A DNA stretch of 64,000 bases from Burkholderiales bacterium (GTDB lineage: Bacteria; Pseudomonadota; Gammaproteobacteria; Burkholderiales; Burkholderiaceae_E), in assembly GCA_026399875.1 (NCBI GenBank), contig JAPLQF010000011.1, forward strand, positions 44,729-108,728, read 5' to 3'. The notes below the pieces were generated by a model. The model worked only from the letters and a program-made list of their open reading frames with translations. It searched no databases and was not told the DNA's origin. Of the stretch, positions 44,520 to 52,114 are shown in pieces. Within the stretch, counting starts at the first letter, position 1. Each line of letters opens with the position of its first letter. Position numbers and translations under genes: made by a program.

Positions 44520-45574
44520 GCTTTGTAGAACAAAGGTTGCGCCATCAGCCGCTTCTCGAAGACCTTCCTGTCGGCAAACAGATCGAACAGTTTTTGCATC
44601 GCCGCGTAGTCTTCGGCAGTCATCTCGTTGTACATCTTGTAGCCCGACAGCGGCACCTCCGAGATCAGATCACCCTCGATCGCGGTATAGCCTTTCAGAT
44701 ACTGATTGGCCTCGACACCCGACTTGCGCACATAGTCGACGCCACGGGCATAAGCCTCGAGAAACTTCGGAATGACTGCAGCGTTTTTCTGGATCGACTC
44801 GGCGCGCAAGGAGGCTGCACCACCGTGCCAGGGCGTGCTCGCATTGCCAAGCACATACTTTGAGATCACAGCGGTCTCGAGGATTCGCGAGATGTTCTGC
44901 TTGCGACCGATCACCGCGGTGGGCTCGAGCACATAGGCTGCATCGATCTGACCGGCGGCGAGCGAGGGCAGCAACTGACCGAGCGGCAGCTCGGTGACCT
45001 TGGGGTCAGGCACGCCGGCGCCTTCGAGCACCGCCTTGGCCAGCGTGATGTTGTTGATGCCAGGCCCGCACGCAAAGCGCTTGCCGGACAGCTCCTTGAT
45101 CGATTTGATCGGGCTGTCCTTGGCCACGACGATGTGATCGAGCACATGGGTGGCATTGGCGTAATTGGTGCAGAAAAACTTCAGCAGCCCCGGTGCCTGC
45201 GCATCGCCGAGCGCCAGCGCGGTCGAGGCGGTACCGTTGGCCGAGCCGTCGATCCGTCCGGCGATCAGTGCCTCAACCACCTGGTTGGGGCCGGCAAACC
45301 TCACCGCCTCGACATCGAGACCGGCGTCCTTGAAAAAGCCGCGCTCGATCGCCGCGAAAAACGCGAGGCCGCCTGCGATCGGCCAATAGCCGATGGTGAG
45401 TTTCGGGCGGGCCTGCGCGATGGCAGGTGCACCGGCAATCGTGCCTGCCAGCGCAGCGGCACCAAGCAACAGACGACGGCGATGACCATTAGGTGCTTCG
45501 CCAGCGGTGCCGGCATCAGCATGAGTTAAAAGCGTCGCGCAAGCGGGAACCAGATCGGGCAGTGAAGAAGACAT
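44516..45574 (-). CDS. ABC transporter substrate-binding protein (NMT1/SsuA-like)
   Basis: A 352-residue exported receptor. The signal region contains RRRLLLGAAALAGTIAGAPAIAQA, with a long n-region and arginines that could use Tat or Sec. The mature part starts PKLTIGYWPIAGGLAFFAAIERGFFKDAGLDVE, as in SsuA/NrtA/ThiY-like receptors. Ligands of this fold are small: sulfonates, nitrate, pyrimidines, amides. Start at 45574 has AGGA 9 nt upstream; ATG 45583 is too close to it. It lies 148 bp after glxD, with a strong hairpin in the gap. Confidence 0.9.
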   Translation of the reverse strand: MSSSLPDLVPACATLLTHADAGTAGEAPNGHRRRLLLGAAALAGTIAGAPAIAQARPKLTIGYWPIAGGLAFFAAIERGFFKDAGLDVEAVRFAGPNQVVEALIAGRIDGSANGTASTALALGDAQAPGLLKFFCTNYANATHVLDHIVVAKDSPIKSIKELSGKRFACGPGINNITLAKAVLEGAGVPDPKVTELPLGQLLPSLAAGQIDAAYVLEPTAVIGRKQNISRILETAVISKYVLGNASTPWHGGAASLRAESIQKNAAVIPKFLEAYARGVDYVRKSGVEANQYLKGYTAIEGDLISEVPLSGYKMYNEMTAEDYAAMQKLFDLFADRKVFEKRLMAQPLFYKA

Positions 45575-45681
45575 CGAAGGCATTCCTGTGGGTGACTGAA
45601 AAGCCTTCTGTTCGCAAGATGCGGGCCAGCCATTCAAGGCTTCATTCAGCGCAAACCGACCCAAGTCAGTGCGCCCAGGCC

Positions 45682-45706
45682 GGCGAAGTGCATGGTGCAC
45701 TTCGCC
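45682..45706. promoter_or_regulatory. Perfect 11-bp stem-loop between glxD and the ABC transporter genes
   Basis: GGCGAAGTGCA - TGG - TGCACTTCGCC: a perfect 11-bp inverted repeat with a 3-nt loop in the 148-bp gap between glxD and the substrate-binding-protein gene. No T-run follows on either strand, so it is not a standard intrinsic terminator. It could partially terminate, stabilise the upstream mRNA, or be a palindromic protein-binding site. Confidence 0.85.
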
Positions 45707-45722
45707 TTCGCACCATTGCCGC

Positions 45723-47078
45723 TCAGCGCCCCGGAATCCAGCTTGTGCCAGCCAAGGGCACACCGGCCATCGCGGCCGCCTCGATGGTGAGCGCCACCAG
45801 ATCCTCACGCTCAAGATGATGAACATTCTGCTTGCCGCAGGCGCGCGCAATCGTGCTCAATTCCATCGCCATGGTGTTCAGATAATTGCGCACGCGGCTC
45901 GCACCAACCGGTGGCTGCAGACGCTGCTCGAGCACAGCATCCTGGGTGGTCACGCCCACCGGGCAGCGACCGGTGTGGCAGTGATGGCAAAAGCCCGGCG
46001 CGGTGCCAAGCGCGGCATAGTCATCGATTGCCGAGACATGCTCGCCGCCCTTGCCGGTGACCGGGTCTGCGCCTTTCACCCATGAGTCGCTGTTGCAGCC
46101 CAAAGACATCAGCACGCCCTGCCCGATCGAGACTGCATCAGCGCCCATCGCCAGCGCCTTGGCCACATCGGCACCCGTGCGGATGCCACCAGAAACGATG
46201 AGCTGCACCGTGCCTTTCATGTTCATGTCCTCGAGCGCCTCGACCGCCTGACGCACCGCAGCCAGGGTCGGGATGCCGACGTTCTCGATGAACACCGTCT
46301 GGGTGGCGGCGGTGCCGCCTTGCATGCCATCAACCACGACCACATCGGCCCCGGCATGCACCGCGAGCTTGACGTCGTTGAAGACCCGCGTGGCGCCCAC
46401 CTTCACATAGATCGGCGTCTTCCAGTCGGTGATCTCGCGCAGCTCGCGAATCTTGATGGCCAGATCGTCGGGGCCGGTCCAGTCGGGATGGCGGCAGGCC
46501 GAGCGCTGGTCCACTCCCTCGGGCAGCGTGCGCATCGCAGCCACCCGCGGGTTGACCTTCTGCCCCAGCAGCATGCCGCCGCCGCCGGGCTTTGCGCCCT
46601 GACCGATCACCACCTCGATCGCATCGGCGCGCCGCACATCGTCGGGGTTGAAGCCATAGCGTGAGGGCAGGCACTGATAGACCAGGGTCTTGGAGGCCCG
46701 CCGTTCTTCCTCGGTCATGCCGCCGTCGCCGGTGGTGGTCGAGGTGCCGACCTCGCTTGCTGCACGGCCGAGCGCCTGTTTCACATTGGCCGACAGCGAA
46801 CCGAAACTCATGCCGGCAATCGTGATCGGAATCGCGAGCTCGACCGGCTTGCTCGCAAAGCGGGTGCCCAGCACCGTAGTGGTCAGGCAGCGCTCGCGAT
46901 AGCCCTCCAGCGGATAGCGCGACAGCGACCCGGCCAGAAAAATCAGATCGTCGAAATGTGGCAGTTGCCGCTTGGCGCCCAGCCCCCGTATCTCGTAGAG
47001 CCCGGTGGCCGATGCGTTCTGGATGTAATCGAGAATGCGGCGGTCGTAGCCCCAGCTTTCCTCGCGCTGAATTTTCAT
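45723..47078 (-). CDS. glxD: FMN-binding glutamate-synthase-family protein (GlxD/MgsC-like)
   Basis: A 451-residue stand-alone version of the FMN/3Fe-4S catalytic part of glutamate synthase. The TIM-barrel stretch runs from about residue 90 (MSFGSLSANVKQALGRA), with the GQGAKPGGGG loop, FMN phosphate site VSGGIRTGADVAKALAMGAD, and the cluster cysteines in CHHCHTGRCPVGV. In methylotrophs the equivalent MgsC makes N-methylglutamate from glutamate and methylamine; in rhizobia GlxD belongs to the glxBCD set. It follows glxC across a 12-bp repeat array, which supplies AAGGAA upstream of the ATG. Substrate amine not determinable. Confidence 0.88.
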   Translation of the reverse strand: MKIQREESWGYDRRILDYIQNASATGLYEIRGLGAKRQLPHFDDLIFLAGSLSRYPLEGYRERCLTTTVLGTRFASKPVELAIPITIAGMSFGSLSANVKQALGRAASEVGTSTTTGDGGMTEEERRASKTLVYQCLPSRYGFNPDDVRRADAIEVVIGQGAKPGGGGMLLGQKVNPRVAAMRTLPEGVDQRSACRHPDWTGPDDLAIKIRELREITDWKTPIYVKVGATRVFNDVKLAVHAGADVVVVDGMQGGTAATQTVFIENVGIPTLAAVRQAVEALEDMNMKGTVQLIVSGGIRTGADVAKALAMGADAVSIGQGVLMSLGCNSDSWVKGADPVTGKGGEHVSAIDDYAALGTAPGFCHHCHTGRCPVGVTTQDAVLEQRLQPPVGASRVRNYLNTMAMELSTIARACGKQNVHHLEREDLVALTIEAAAMAGVPLAGTSWIPGR

Positions 47079-47162
47079 CGCTCAGTGTTTCCTTCAGTGC
47101 TTAGTGCGGTACTTGGTGCGGTAGTTGGTGCAGTGCTTAGTTCAATGCTCAGTGCAGTGCTT
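47079..47162. repeat. Degenerate 12-bp tandem repeat array (7 units) in the glxC-glxD gap
   Basis: Read on the minus strand, the gap consists of consecutive 12-bp units such as GCACTGCACTGA, GCATTGAACTAA, GCACTGCACCAA, CTACCGCACCAA, GTACCGCACTAA and GCACTGAAGGAA. The last units contain the glxD ribosome-binding site. Confidence 0.88.
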
Positions 47163-47165
47163 CTT

Positions 47166-47900
47166 TCAGTAGGACTGGTTGGCATCGACGTTCCAGTGAT
47201 AAAGCTCGCGCGCCGAAGCGATTCGCTTGAAACTGCGCGGCTCATAAGGCTTGCCGTCGCTGTCGTGCAGCCCGGCCTGCTCGAGCAGTGCCGCAAGCGC
47301 CGCGATATCGGACTCGGTCAGGGGCTCGAAGCGGGCATCGGCGCCCAATGACTTCACCTCGCCGCGCACGTAAATCACCGCCTCATAGAGCGAGTCGCCA
47401 AGCGCATCGCCTGCGTCGCCGCACACCACCAGCCGACCGGCCTGCGCCATGAACATCGAGAAGCTGCCCACCGATCCACCGACCACGATGTCTGCGCCCT
47501 TGAGCGAAATGCCGCAGCGCAGACCGGCATCGCCCTCGACCACCAGCAGCCCGCCATGAGCCGAGGCGGCCGCGGCGACCGAAGCAAAACCCTTCACGCG
47601 CACCGTGCCCGACATCATGTTCTCGGCCACCGACGGGCCGGCATTGCCATGCACGGTCACGCTGGCATGCTTGTTCATGCCGGCGGCGTAGTAGCCGGCA
47701 TTGCCGGCGATATCGATCTGCACCGGCGCGTCCATGCCGACCGCAATCGAGTGCGCGCCATCCGGGTTGTCGATGCGCACCTGCGTGGTCTGACCCAGCC
47801 CGGTATGCAGGAACTGATTGACCTCGCGCAGGGGCGTTGTCGCCAGATCGAAACTGACGAGTCCACCTGCTGCCGATGTGATCATCGCGGCGCCGCTCAT
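47166..47900 (-). CDS. glxC: GXGXG-domain protein (GlxC/MgsB-like)
   Basis: A 244-residue protein made of the right-handed beta-helix GXGXG domain that forms the C-terminal part of large glutamate synthases. Repeating glycine motifs are visible: GNAGYYAAGMN, GNAGPSVAENMMSG, GGLLVVEGDAG, GADIVVGGSVGSFSMFM and GRLVVCGDAGDALG. It structurally supports ammonia transfer between the amidotransferase and FMN subunits. Start at 47900 overlaps the glxB stop by 4 bp; the longer frame lies within glxB and is rejected. Confidence 0.9.
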   Translation of the reverse strand: MSGAAMITSAAGGLVSFDLATTPLREVNQFLHTGLGQTTQVRIDNPDGAHSIAVGMDAPVQIDIAGNAGYYAAGMNKHASVTVHGNAGPSVAENMMSGTVRVKGFASVAAAASAHGGLLVVEGDAGLRCGISLKGADIVVGGSVGSFSMFMAQAGRLVVCGDAGDALGDSLYEAVIYVRGEVKSLGADARFEPLTESDIAALAALLEQAGLHDSDGKPYEPRSFKRIASARELYHWNVDANQSY

Positions 47901-48784
47901 TGCTGGGCCCGCCAGGCGTAGATGCGCTCGGGCTGCGGCTCGAAGAGCGTCGCGCCCTTGACGCCTGGCAGATGCGCCAGCGACCGGTATTCGGACGCAA
48001 TCGCCACCCAGTCGTCGGTCTCGGCCACCAGCGCCGGCTTGCAGGCAAAGCCATCGCGAACGATCGCCAGCGCATCCGACGTGCCCATCAGAAAGGTATA
48101 AAACCCGTCGAGTTCGTCGAAGCCCTTGTTGAGTGCCTGCTCGAGCGAATCGCCCTCGCGCATGCGCCACTCGAAATAACGGCAGGCCGCCTCGGTATCG
48201 CAATCACCATCGAAGGCGATGCCCAGCGGCTCGAGCTGACGGCGCAGGCTGTTGGGATTGGACAGCGAACCGTTATGCACCAGGCACCAGTCTTCGCCCG
48301 CGGTGTAGGGATGCGCGTTTTCGGGCGTGACCGCCGACTCGGTGGCCATGCGGGTATGCGCCACCAGATGCGTGCCGCGAAAGCCGGCCATGCCATAGCG
48401 ATCGGCGATCTGCGCCGGTGTGCCGACATCCTTGTAGAGATCGATCGCCCGACCAACCGACAGCACATGAACCGTCGGATGAGTCAGCTTGAACCAGGCG
48501 CGCAGCGCCACCGGATCGGCCGAGGTGGTGAGCACTGCATGATTGGCCCGCACCTCGAAGCCGGCCACATCGGCCAGCTGACGCTGCAAACCCTGCCAGT
48601 CGAAGCCGGCGGGCGCATGCAGGCTGATCTTGCGAAGGCCTTCAGCCACCGGTTCGCCATAAACCGCAATGCCGGCCGAATCGGGCCCGCGCTCGGTCAT
48701 GCCGATCAGCATCGGCGTCGCCCATTCACCGAGCCGGTCTCGCAGCTCGGGCTTTTTGATCAGTAGTCCCACAATGCCGCACAT
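47897..48784 (-). CDS. glxB: Class II glutamine amidotransferase (GlxB/MgsA-like)
   Basis: A 295-residue N-terminal-nucleophile glutaminase: MCGIVG places the catalytic cysteine at position 2, followed by ERGPDSAGIAVYG, HTRMATESAVTPENAHPY and VHNGSLSN, as in PurF/GltB amidotransferase domains. It would release ammonia from glutamine or from a gamma-glutamylamide. With GlxC and GlxD it rebuilds the three functional parts of glutamate synthase from separate genes. It lies 21 bp after the glutamine-synthetase-like gene and overlaps glxC. Confidence 0.92.
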   Translation of the reverse strand: MCGIVGLLIKKPELRDRLGEWATPMLIGMTERGPDSAGIAVYGEPVAEGLRKISLHAPAGFDWQGLQRQLADVAGFEVRANHAVLTTSADPVALRAWFKLTHPTVHVLSVGRAIDLYKDVGTPAQIADRYGMAGFRGTHLVAHTRMATESAVTPENAHPYTAGEDWCLVHNGSLSNPNSLRRQLEPLGIAFDGDCDTEAACRYFEWRMREGDSLEQALNKGFDELDGFYTFLMGTSDALAIVRDGFACKPALVAETDDWVAIASEYRSLAHLPGVKGATLFEPQPERIYAWRAQQ

Positions 48785-48805
48785 CGCGTCACGTCCTTCA
48801 AGGCG

Positions 48806-50152
48806 TCAGAAAAATTCAACATAGCGGTCACGCTCCCACTCGGAGACATGGCGCGAATACTCGACCCACTCCATGCGCTTCAAGCGGATGAACTCGGTGG
48901 CCAGACCTTCGCCCAGACCGTCGCGAATGACCGGATCGGCTTCGAGCGCATCGATTGCCTCGCCAAGGTTTTGCGGCAGCAGACCGACGCCATGCTCGGC
49001 GAGCTTGGCGGGCGACCACTCGTAGAGGTTTTCATTGATCGGCGCACCCGGATCGATCTTGTTGCGAATGCCGTCCATGCCGGCGGCGATGATCGCCGCG
49101 GTGGTGAGATAGGGATTGCACGAGCCGTCGGGCAGACGCAGTTCGAGGCGCCCATAAGGAATGCGGACCGTGGCAGTGCGGTTGTTGTCGCCATAGGCGA
49201 TATAGGCCGGCGCCCAGGTGGCACCCGACAGGGCGCGCCCGACCACCAGCCGCTTGTAGGAATTGACCGTGGGCGCACCGACCGCGCACAGCGCGCGGGC
49301 GTGTTTCATCAGACCGCCGAGGAAGTGATAGCCGGTAGTCGACAGCCCAAGGCCGTTCTTGTCGGAGTCGTCGTGAAAGAGGTTCTTGCTGGTCGCGCTG
49401 CCGAGCGACAGATGAAAGTGCGTGCCAGTGCCGGTGCGATTGGAAAACGGCTTGGGCATGAAGCTCGCGATCATGCCCATCTGGCGCGCGATTTCGCTCG
49501 CGGCCATCTTGAAGTAAACGATGCGATCGGCGGTCGTCAGGCAATCGGAATAGGTGAAGTTGATCTCGAACTGACCGTTCGCGTCTTCATGGTCGATCTG
49601 ATAGACGTCGAGCCCGGCACTCCTGGACGCCTCGACCAGTCGCTCGAGATAGGCCGACGACCGGGCCAGTCCCTTGTAGTCGTAGCAGGGCTTCTCGAGC
49701 GTGTCGGTGCTGTCGGCCGGCACCAGCGAGCCGTCGGCCGCACGCGTCAGCAGCATGAACTCGGGCTCCATCCCCGAAAACAGGGTCAGACCCTCTTTTT
49801 CGAGCACGTCAAGCTGGCGCTTGAGCGCCACCCGTGAGCAGTAGGGATAGGGCACGCCCTTCACATGACCGTTGCAGATCACCCTTGCATAGCCTGGCAT
49901 CCAGGGCATGGTCGCCAGCGTGGACGGATCGCCCACCGCCATGTAGTCGGCGCCTTCCGGGCCGAGCCCCAGACCCCAGATCGCAAAACCGGCAAAGCCC
50001 GCACCTTCCTCGAGCACCATGCGAATGTGCTCGGTGGGCACCGCCTTGGCCTTGGCCGAACCATGGATGTCGATGAACTGCGCCAGGACGTACTTGATGC
50101 CGTTGCGCTCGAGCCAGGCACGGGCATCGGCAACGGAGGAGACGGGAGGCAT
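48806..50152 (-). CDS. glnT: Type III glutamine synthetase-like / gamma-glutamylamide synthetase (GlnT/GmaS-like)
   Basis: ATP-dependent ligase joining glutamate to ammonia or a small amine. The 448-residue protein has the GS beta-grasp ([14 protein letters not shown]), MEPEFMLL, the [15 protein letters not shown] segment, FMPKPF and the ATP-site [10 protein letters not shown]. GlnT (ammonia) and GmaS (methylamine) are too similar to separate by eye. The start at 50152 (MPPVSS) is chosen over 50176 because GGAG lies 7 nt upstream and a good promoter places transcription start near 50180, leaving almost no leader for the longer form. First gene of the glnT-glxBCD run, divergent from an XRE-cupin regulator. 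Confidence 0.87.
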   Translation of the reverse strand: MPPVSSVADARAWLERNGIKYVLAQFIDIHGSAKAKAVPTEHIRMVLEEGAGFAGFAIWGLGLGPEGADYMAVGDPSTLATMPWMPGYARVICNGHVKGVPYPYCSRVALKRQLDVLEKEGLTLFSGMEPEFMLLTRAADGSLVPADSTDTLEKPCYDYKGLARSSAYLERLVEASRSAGLDVYQIDHEDANGQFEINFTYSDCLTTADRIVYFKMAASEIARQMGMIASFMPKPFSNRTGTGTHFHLSLGSATSKNLFHDDSDKNGLGLSTTGYHFLGGLMKHARALCAVGAPTVNSYKRLVVGRALSGATWAPAYIAYGDNNRTATVRIPYGRLELRLPDGSCNPYLTTAAIIAAGMDGIRNKIDPGAPINENLYEWSPAKLAEHGVGLLPQNLGEAIDALEADPVIRDGLGEGLATEFIRLKRMEWVEYSRHVSEWERDRYVEFF

Positions 50153-50186
50153 GCGGAACTCCAGAGGACACGACAAGTTTCACCAC

Positions 50187-50215
50187 ACGATAGTTTTTTT
50201 CTTCTCAATCGTCAA
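50187..50215 (-). promoter_or_regulatory. Sigma-70-type promoter for the glnT-glxBCD run
   Basis: On the minus strand: -35 TTGACG (50215-50210), 17-bp spacer, -10 TATCGT (50192-50187). Expected transcription start about 50180, giving a leader of about 28 nt to the ATG at 50152. The -35 overlaps one arm of the inverted repeat at 50211-50241. Confidence 0.7.
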
Positions 50216-50229
50216 GGCAGAGGTATCAT
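50202..50229 (+). promoter_or_regulatory. Candidate sigma-70 promoter for the XRE-cupin regulator gene
   Basis: -35 TTCTCA (50202-50207), 16-bp spacer, -10 TATCAT (50224-50229), ending 26 bp before the regulator ATG. The -35 is only a partial match. It overlaps the opposing glnT promoter, so the two may compete. Confidence 0.5.
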
Positions 50230-50241
50230 CTGGGGCTTGAC
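50211..50241. promoter_or_regulatory. Inverted repeat, candidate operator of the XRE-cupin regulator
   Basis: GTCAAG (50211-50216) and CTTGAC (50236-50241) form 6-bp perfect arms 19 bp apart, around an inner pair CAGA/TCTG (50218-50221 and 50229-50232). The repeat covers the -35 of the leftward promoter and the -10 of the rightward one, a good site for a dimeric regulator controlling both. Confidence 0.55.
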
Positions 50242-50255
50242 TCATTAACCGCCTC

Positions 50256-50852
50256 ATGAAAAAAGCCTCCGTCGAGAGCCTCGACCGTCACCTTGGCCAG
50301 CGGATCCGCGACATCCGTCTGCGCAACAAGCTGACGATCGCCGACGTCGCCCAGATAGCAGAACTCTCGCCCGGCATGATCTCCAAGATCGAGAACGGCC
50401 AGGCCACCGCCAGCCTCGACTCGCTGGTGAATATCGCCAATGCGCTTGGGGTCGCGATCGGCTCGCTCTTCAAGAACTTCGGTGCGCCGGCCGGCGAAGC
50501 GAGGCTGGTCAAGTCGGGCGAAGGCATGGAGGTGGTCAGGCGCGGCACGTCGCGCGGGCACACCTACCACCTGCTGTCTTTCGATCAGGGCCCACGCAAG
50601 CGCTTTGACCCTTTCCTGATCTCAATGGACGATGCCTCGGAGGTCTTTCCCACCTTCGAGCACGACGGCACCGAGTTCATTCACATGCTCGCCGGCCGAC
50701 TCGAATACCGGCACGGCGACGCCACCTACCTGCTCGAGCCGGGCGACTCGCTCACCTTCAACGGGCAGGTGCCCCACGGACCCGAGCGGATCATCGAAGT
50801 GCCGATCCGATTTCTGACGGTCATCGTCTACGACTCACCGGTTCGCGAATAA
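50256..50852 (+). CDS. XRE-family transcriptional regulator with C-terminal cupin sensor
   Basis: A 198-residue regulator: an XRE helix-turn-helix at about residues 12-68 (KLTIADVAQIAELSPGMISKIENGQ) and a cupin domain at about 110-190 (FIHMLAGRLEYRHGDATYLLEPGDSLTFNGQVPHGPE). This is the architecture of PuuR-type regulators, which bind small amines or their derivatives in the cupin and often repress catabolic genes. It is divergent from glnT and 10 bp upstream of the FAD oxidoreductase gene. Effector unknown. Confidence 0.93.
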   Translation: MKKASVESLDRHLGQRIRDIRLRNKLTIADVAQIAELSPGMISKIENGQATASLDSLVNIANALGVAIGSLFKNFGAPAGEARLVKSGEGMEVVRRGTSRGHTYHLLSFDQGPRKRFDPFLISMDDASEVFPTFEHDGTEFIHMLAGRLEYRHGDATYLLEPGDSLTFNGQVPHGPERIIEVPIRFLTVIVYDSPVRE

Positions 50853-50862
50853 GGACATCGCC

Positions 50863-52053
50863 ATGACCTCTCCCGCTTACGACATCATCGTTATCGGCGC
50901 CGGCGCCATCGGCTGCTCGGCGGCCTGGCATGCCCGCAGCCTCGGCGCGAAAAAGGTGCTGCTGATCGACCGCGGCGGCATCGCCGAAGGCACCTCCAGC
51001 CAGTCGAGCAGCATCCTGCGCACGCACTATTCGGTGCGCGAGAACGTCGAACTGGCCCGTCGTTCGTGGTCGGTCTTCACGAAATTCGGCGAGTACCTCG
51101 ACGATCCGCAGGCCGAGTGCGGCCTGAACCGCTGCGGTTATCTGGTGGTGGCCGCCGACGATGAGCGCGGCGAGGCGGTGCGGGCATCGCTCGCCCAGCA
51201 GCGGACCATGGGCATCGAGGCCAATGAGATCGATGCGAAGCAGGCCCGCGAGATCCTGCCGCTGCTCAACACCGATGGTCTGGCGATCTTTGGCCATGAG
51301 CCCGAGGCCGGTTATGCCGATGCCTACCTCACCGCCACCGCCTTCGCGCGCGCAGCGCGCCGGCTTGGCGTCGAGGTGCGTCAGGGCGAGGCGGTGGAGT
51401 CGCTTATCACCGAAGGCTCACGCGTGACGGGCATCAGGACGAAAGCGGGCACTTACACCGCAGCTATGGTGATCTGCGTGGCCAATGTCTGGACCAACCG
51501 GCTGATCGAGTCGAGCATCGGTGTGTCGATCCCGCTGGTGGCCGAACGCCACGAGGTGGTCGCCTTCGAAGCCCCCCAGCCCTATCTGCCGAGCTACCCG
51601 GTGCTCAAGGACATGGCGAGCGAATCGATGGTCTATGCCCGCTGCTATGGTCGCAGCCAGTTGCTCGCCAGCCCCGGCCTGGTCGGCCATGCCACCGACC
51701 CGGACGAAAGGCAGGCCGATGTGCCGCTGGACATCATCGCGACCCTGGGCGAGCAGGTGGCTGCGCGTCTGAGTTCCTTCGATCAGGCCGGCGTGGCCTC
51801 GACCTGGACCGGGCTTTACGACGTCACGCCCGACTGGAATCCGGTGCTCGGCCCGCTGCCCGGCTGGCAGGGCCTGCAGGTAGGTTTCGGCTTTTCGGGC
51901 CACGGCTTCAAGCTGTCGCCGGCCATCGGGCGGCTGCTCGCGCAGTCGGCCCTTGGCTTGCCCACCGAGGTGCCGCTTGCGCCCTATCGCTACGAGCGCT
52001 TCGACGAGGGCGCACTGCTGATCGGGCGCTATGGCAAGGGCGCGGTGTCCTGA
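50863..52053 (+). CDS. DAO-family FAD-dependent oxidoreductase (sarcosine oxidase beta-like)
   Basis: A 396-residue flavoprotein of the D-amino-acid oxidase/glycine oxidase/sarcosine oxidase-beta group: FAD Rossmann VIGAGAIGCSAAWH, the second FAD segment SSQSSSILRTHYS, and a C-terminal GFGFSGHGFKLSPAIG. Family members oxidise secondary or tertiary amines such as sarcosine, N-methylglutamate or gamma-glutamyl-amines. It lies 10 bp after the regulator. The alpha, gamma and delta subunits of heterotetrameric sarcosine or N-methylglutamate dehydrogenase are absent, so it may act alone. Confidence 0.9.
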   Translation: MTSPAYDIIVIGAGAIGCSAAWHARSLGAKKVLLIDRGGIAEGTSSQSSSILRTHYSVRENVELARRSWSVFTKFGEYLDDPQAECGLNRCGYLVVAADDERGEAVRASLAQQRTMGIEANEIDAKQAREILPLLNTDGLAIFGHEPEAGYADAYLTATAFARAARRLGVEVRQGEAVESLITEGSRVTGIRTKAGTYTAAMVICVANVWTNRLIESSIGVSIPLVAERHEVVAFEAPQPYLPSYPVLKDMASESMVYARCYGRSQLLASPGLVGHATDPDERQADVPLDIIATLGEQVAARLSSFDQAGVASTWTGLYDVTPDWNPVLGPLPGWQGLQVGFGFSGHGFKLSPAIGRLLAQSALGLPTEVPLAPYRYERFDEGALLIGRYGKGAVS

Positions 52054-52096
52054 GCCAAGAGGCGAGGACACCACGAATACCCGCCTCAGGCCGCCG

Positions 52097-52114
52097 GAGC
52101 CTTCAGAAAGGCTC
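52097..52114. terminator. Stem-loop between convergent genes, possible bidirectional terminator
   Basis: GAGCCTT-CAGA-AAGGCTC: a perfect 7-bp stem with a 4-nt loop in the 59-bp gap between the FAD oxidoreductase and the convergent acyl-CoA ligase; it touches the ligase stop codon. No T-run follows, so terminator function is uncertain. Confidence 0.45.

Noticed and set aside
45723..48784. Interpretation of glxBCD as a broken gltB gene
   Set aside because: Each gene has its own start, two junctions are clean (21-bp gap and 4-bp overlap), and the three-gene order is a known natural arrangement (GlxBCD/MgsABC). The full-length GltB order within one chain also differs: amidotransferase, FMN, GXGXG.
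50153..50176. glnT start at 50176
   Set aside because: The promoter -10 lies only 11 bp upstream, which would make the mRNA nearly leaderless, while the ATG at 50152 has a well-placed GGAG.
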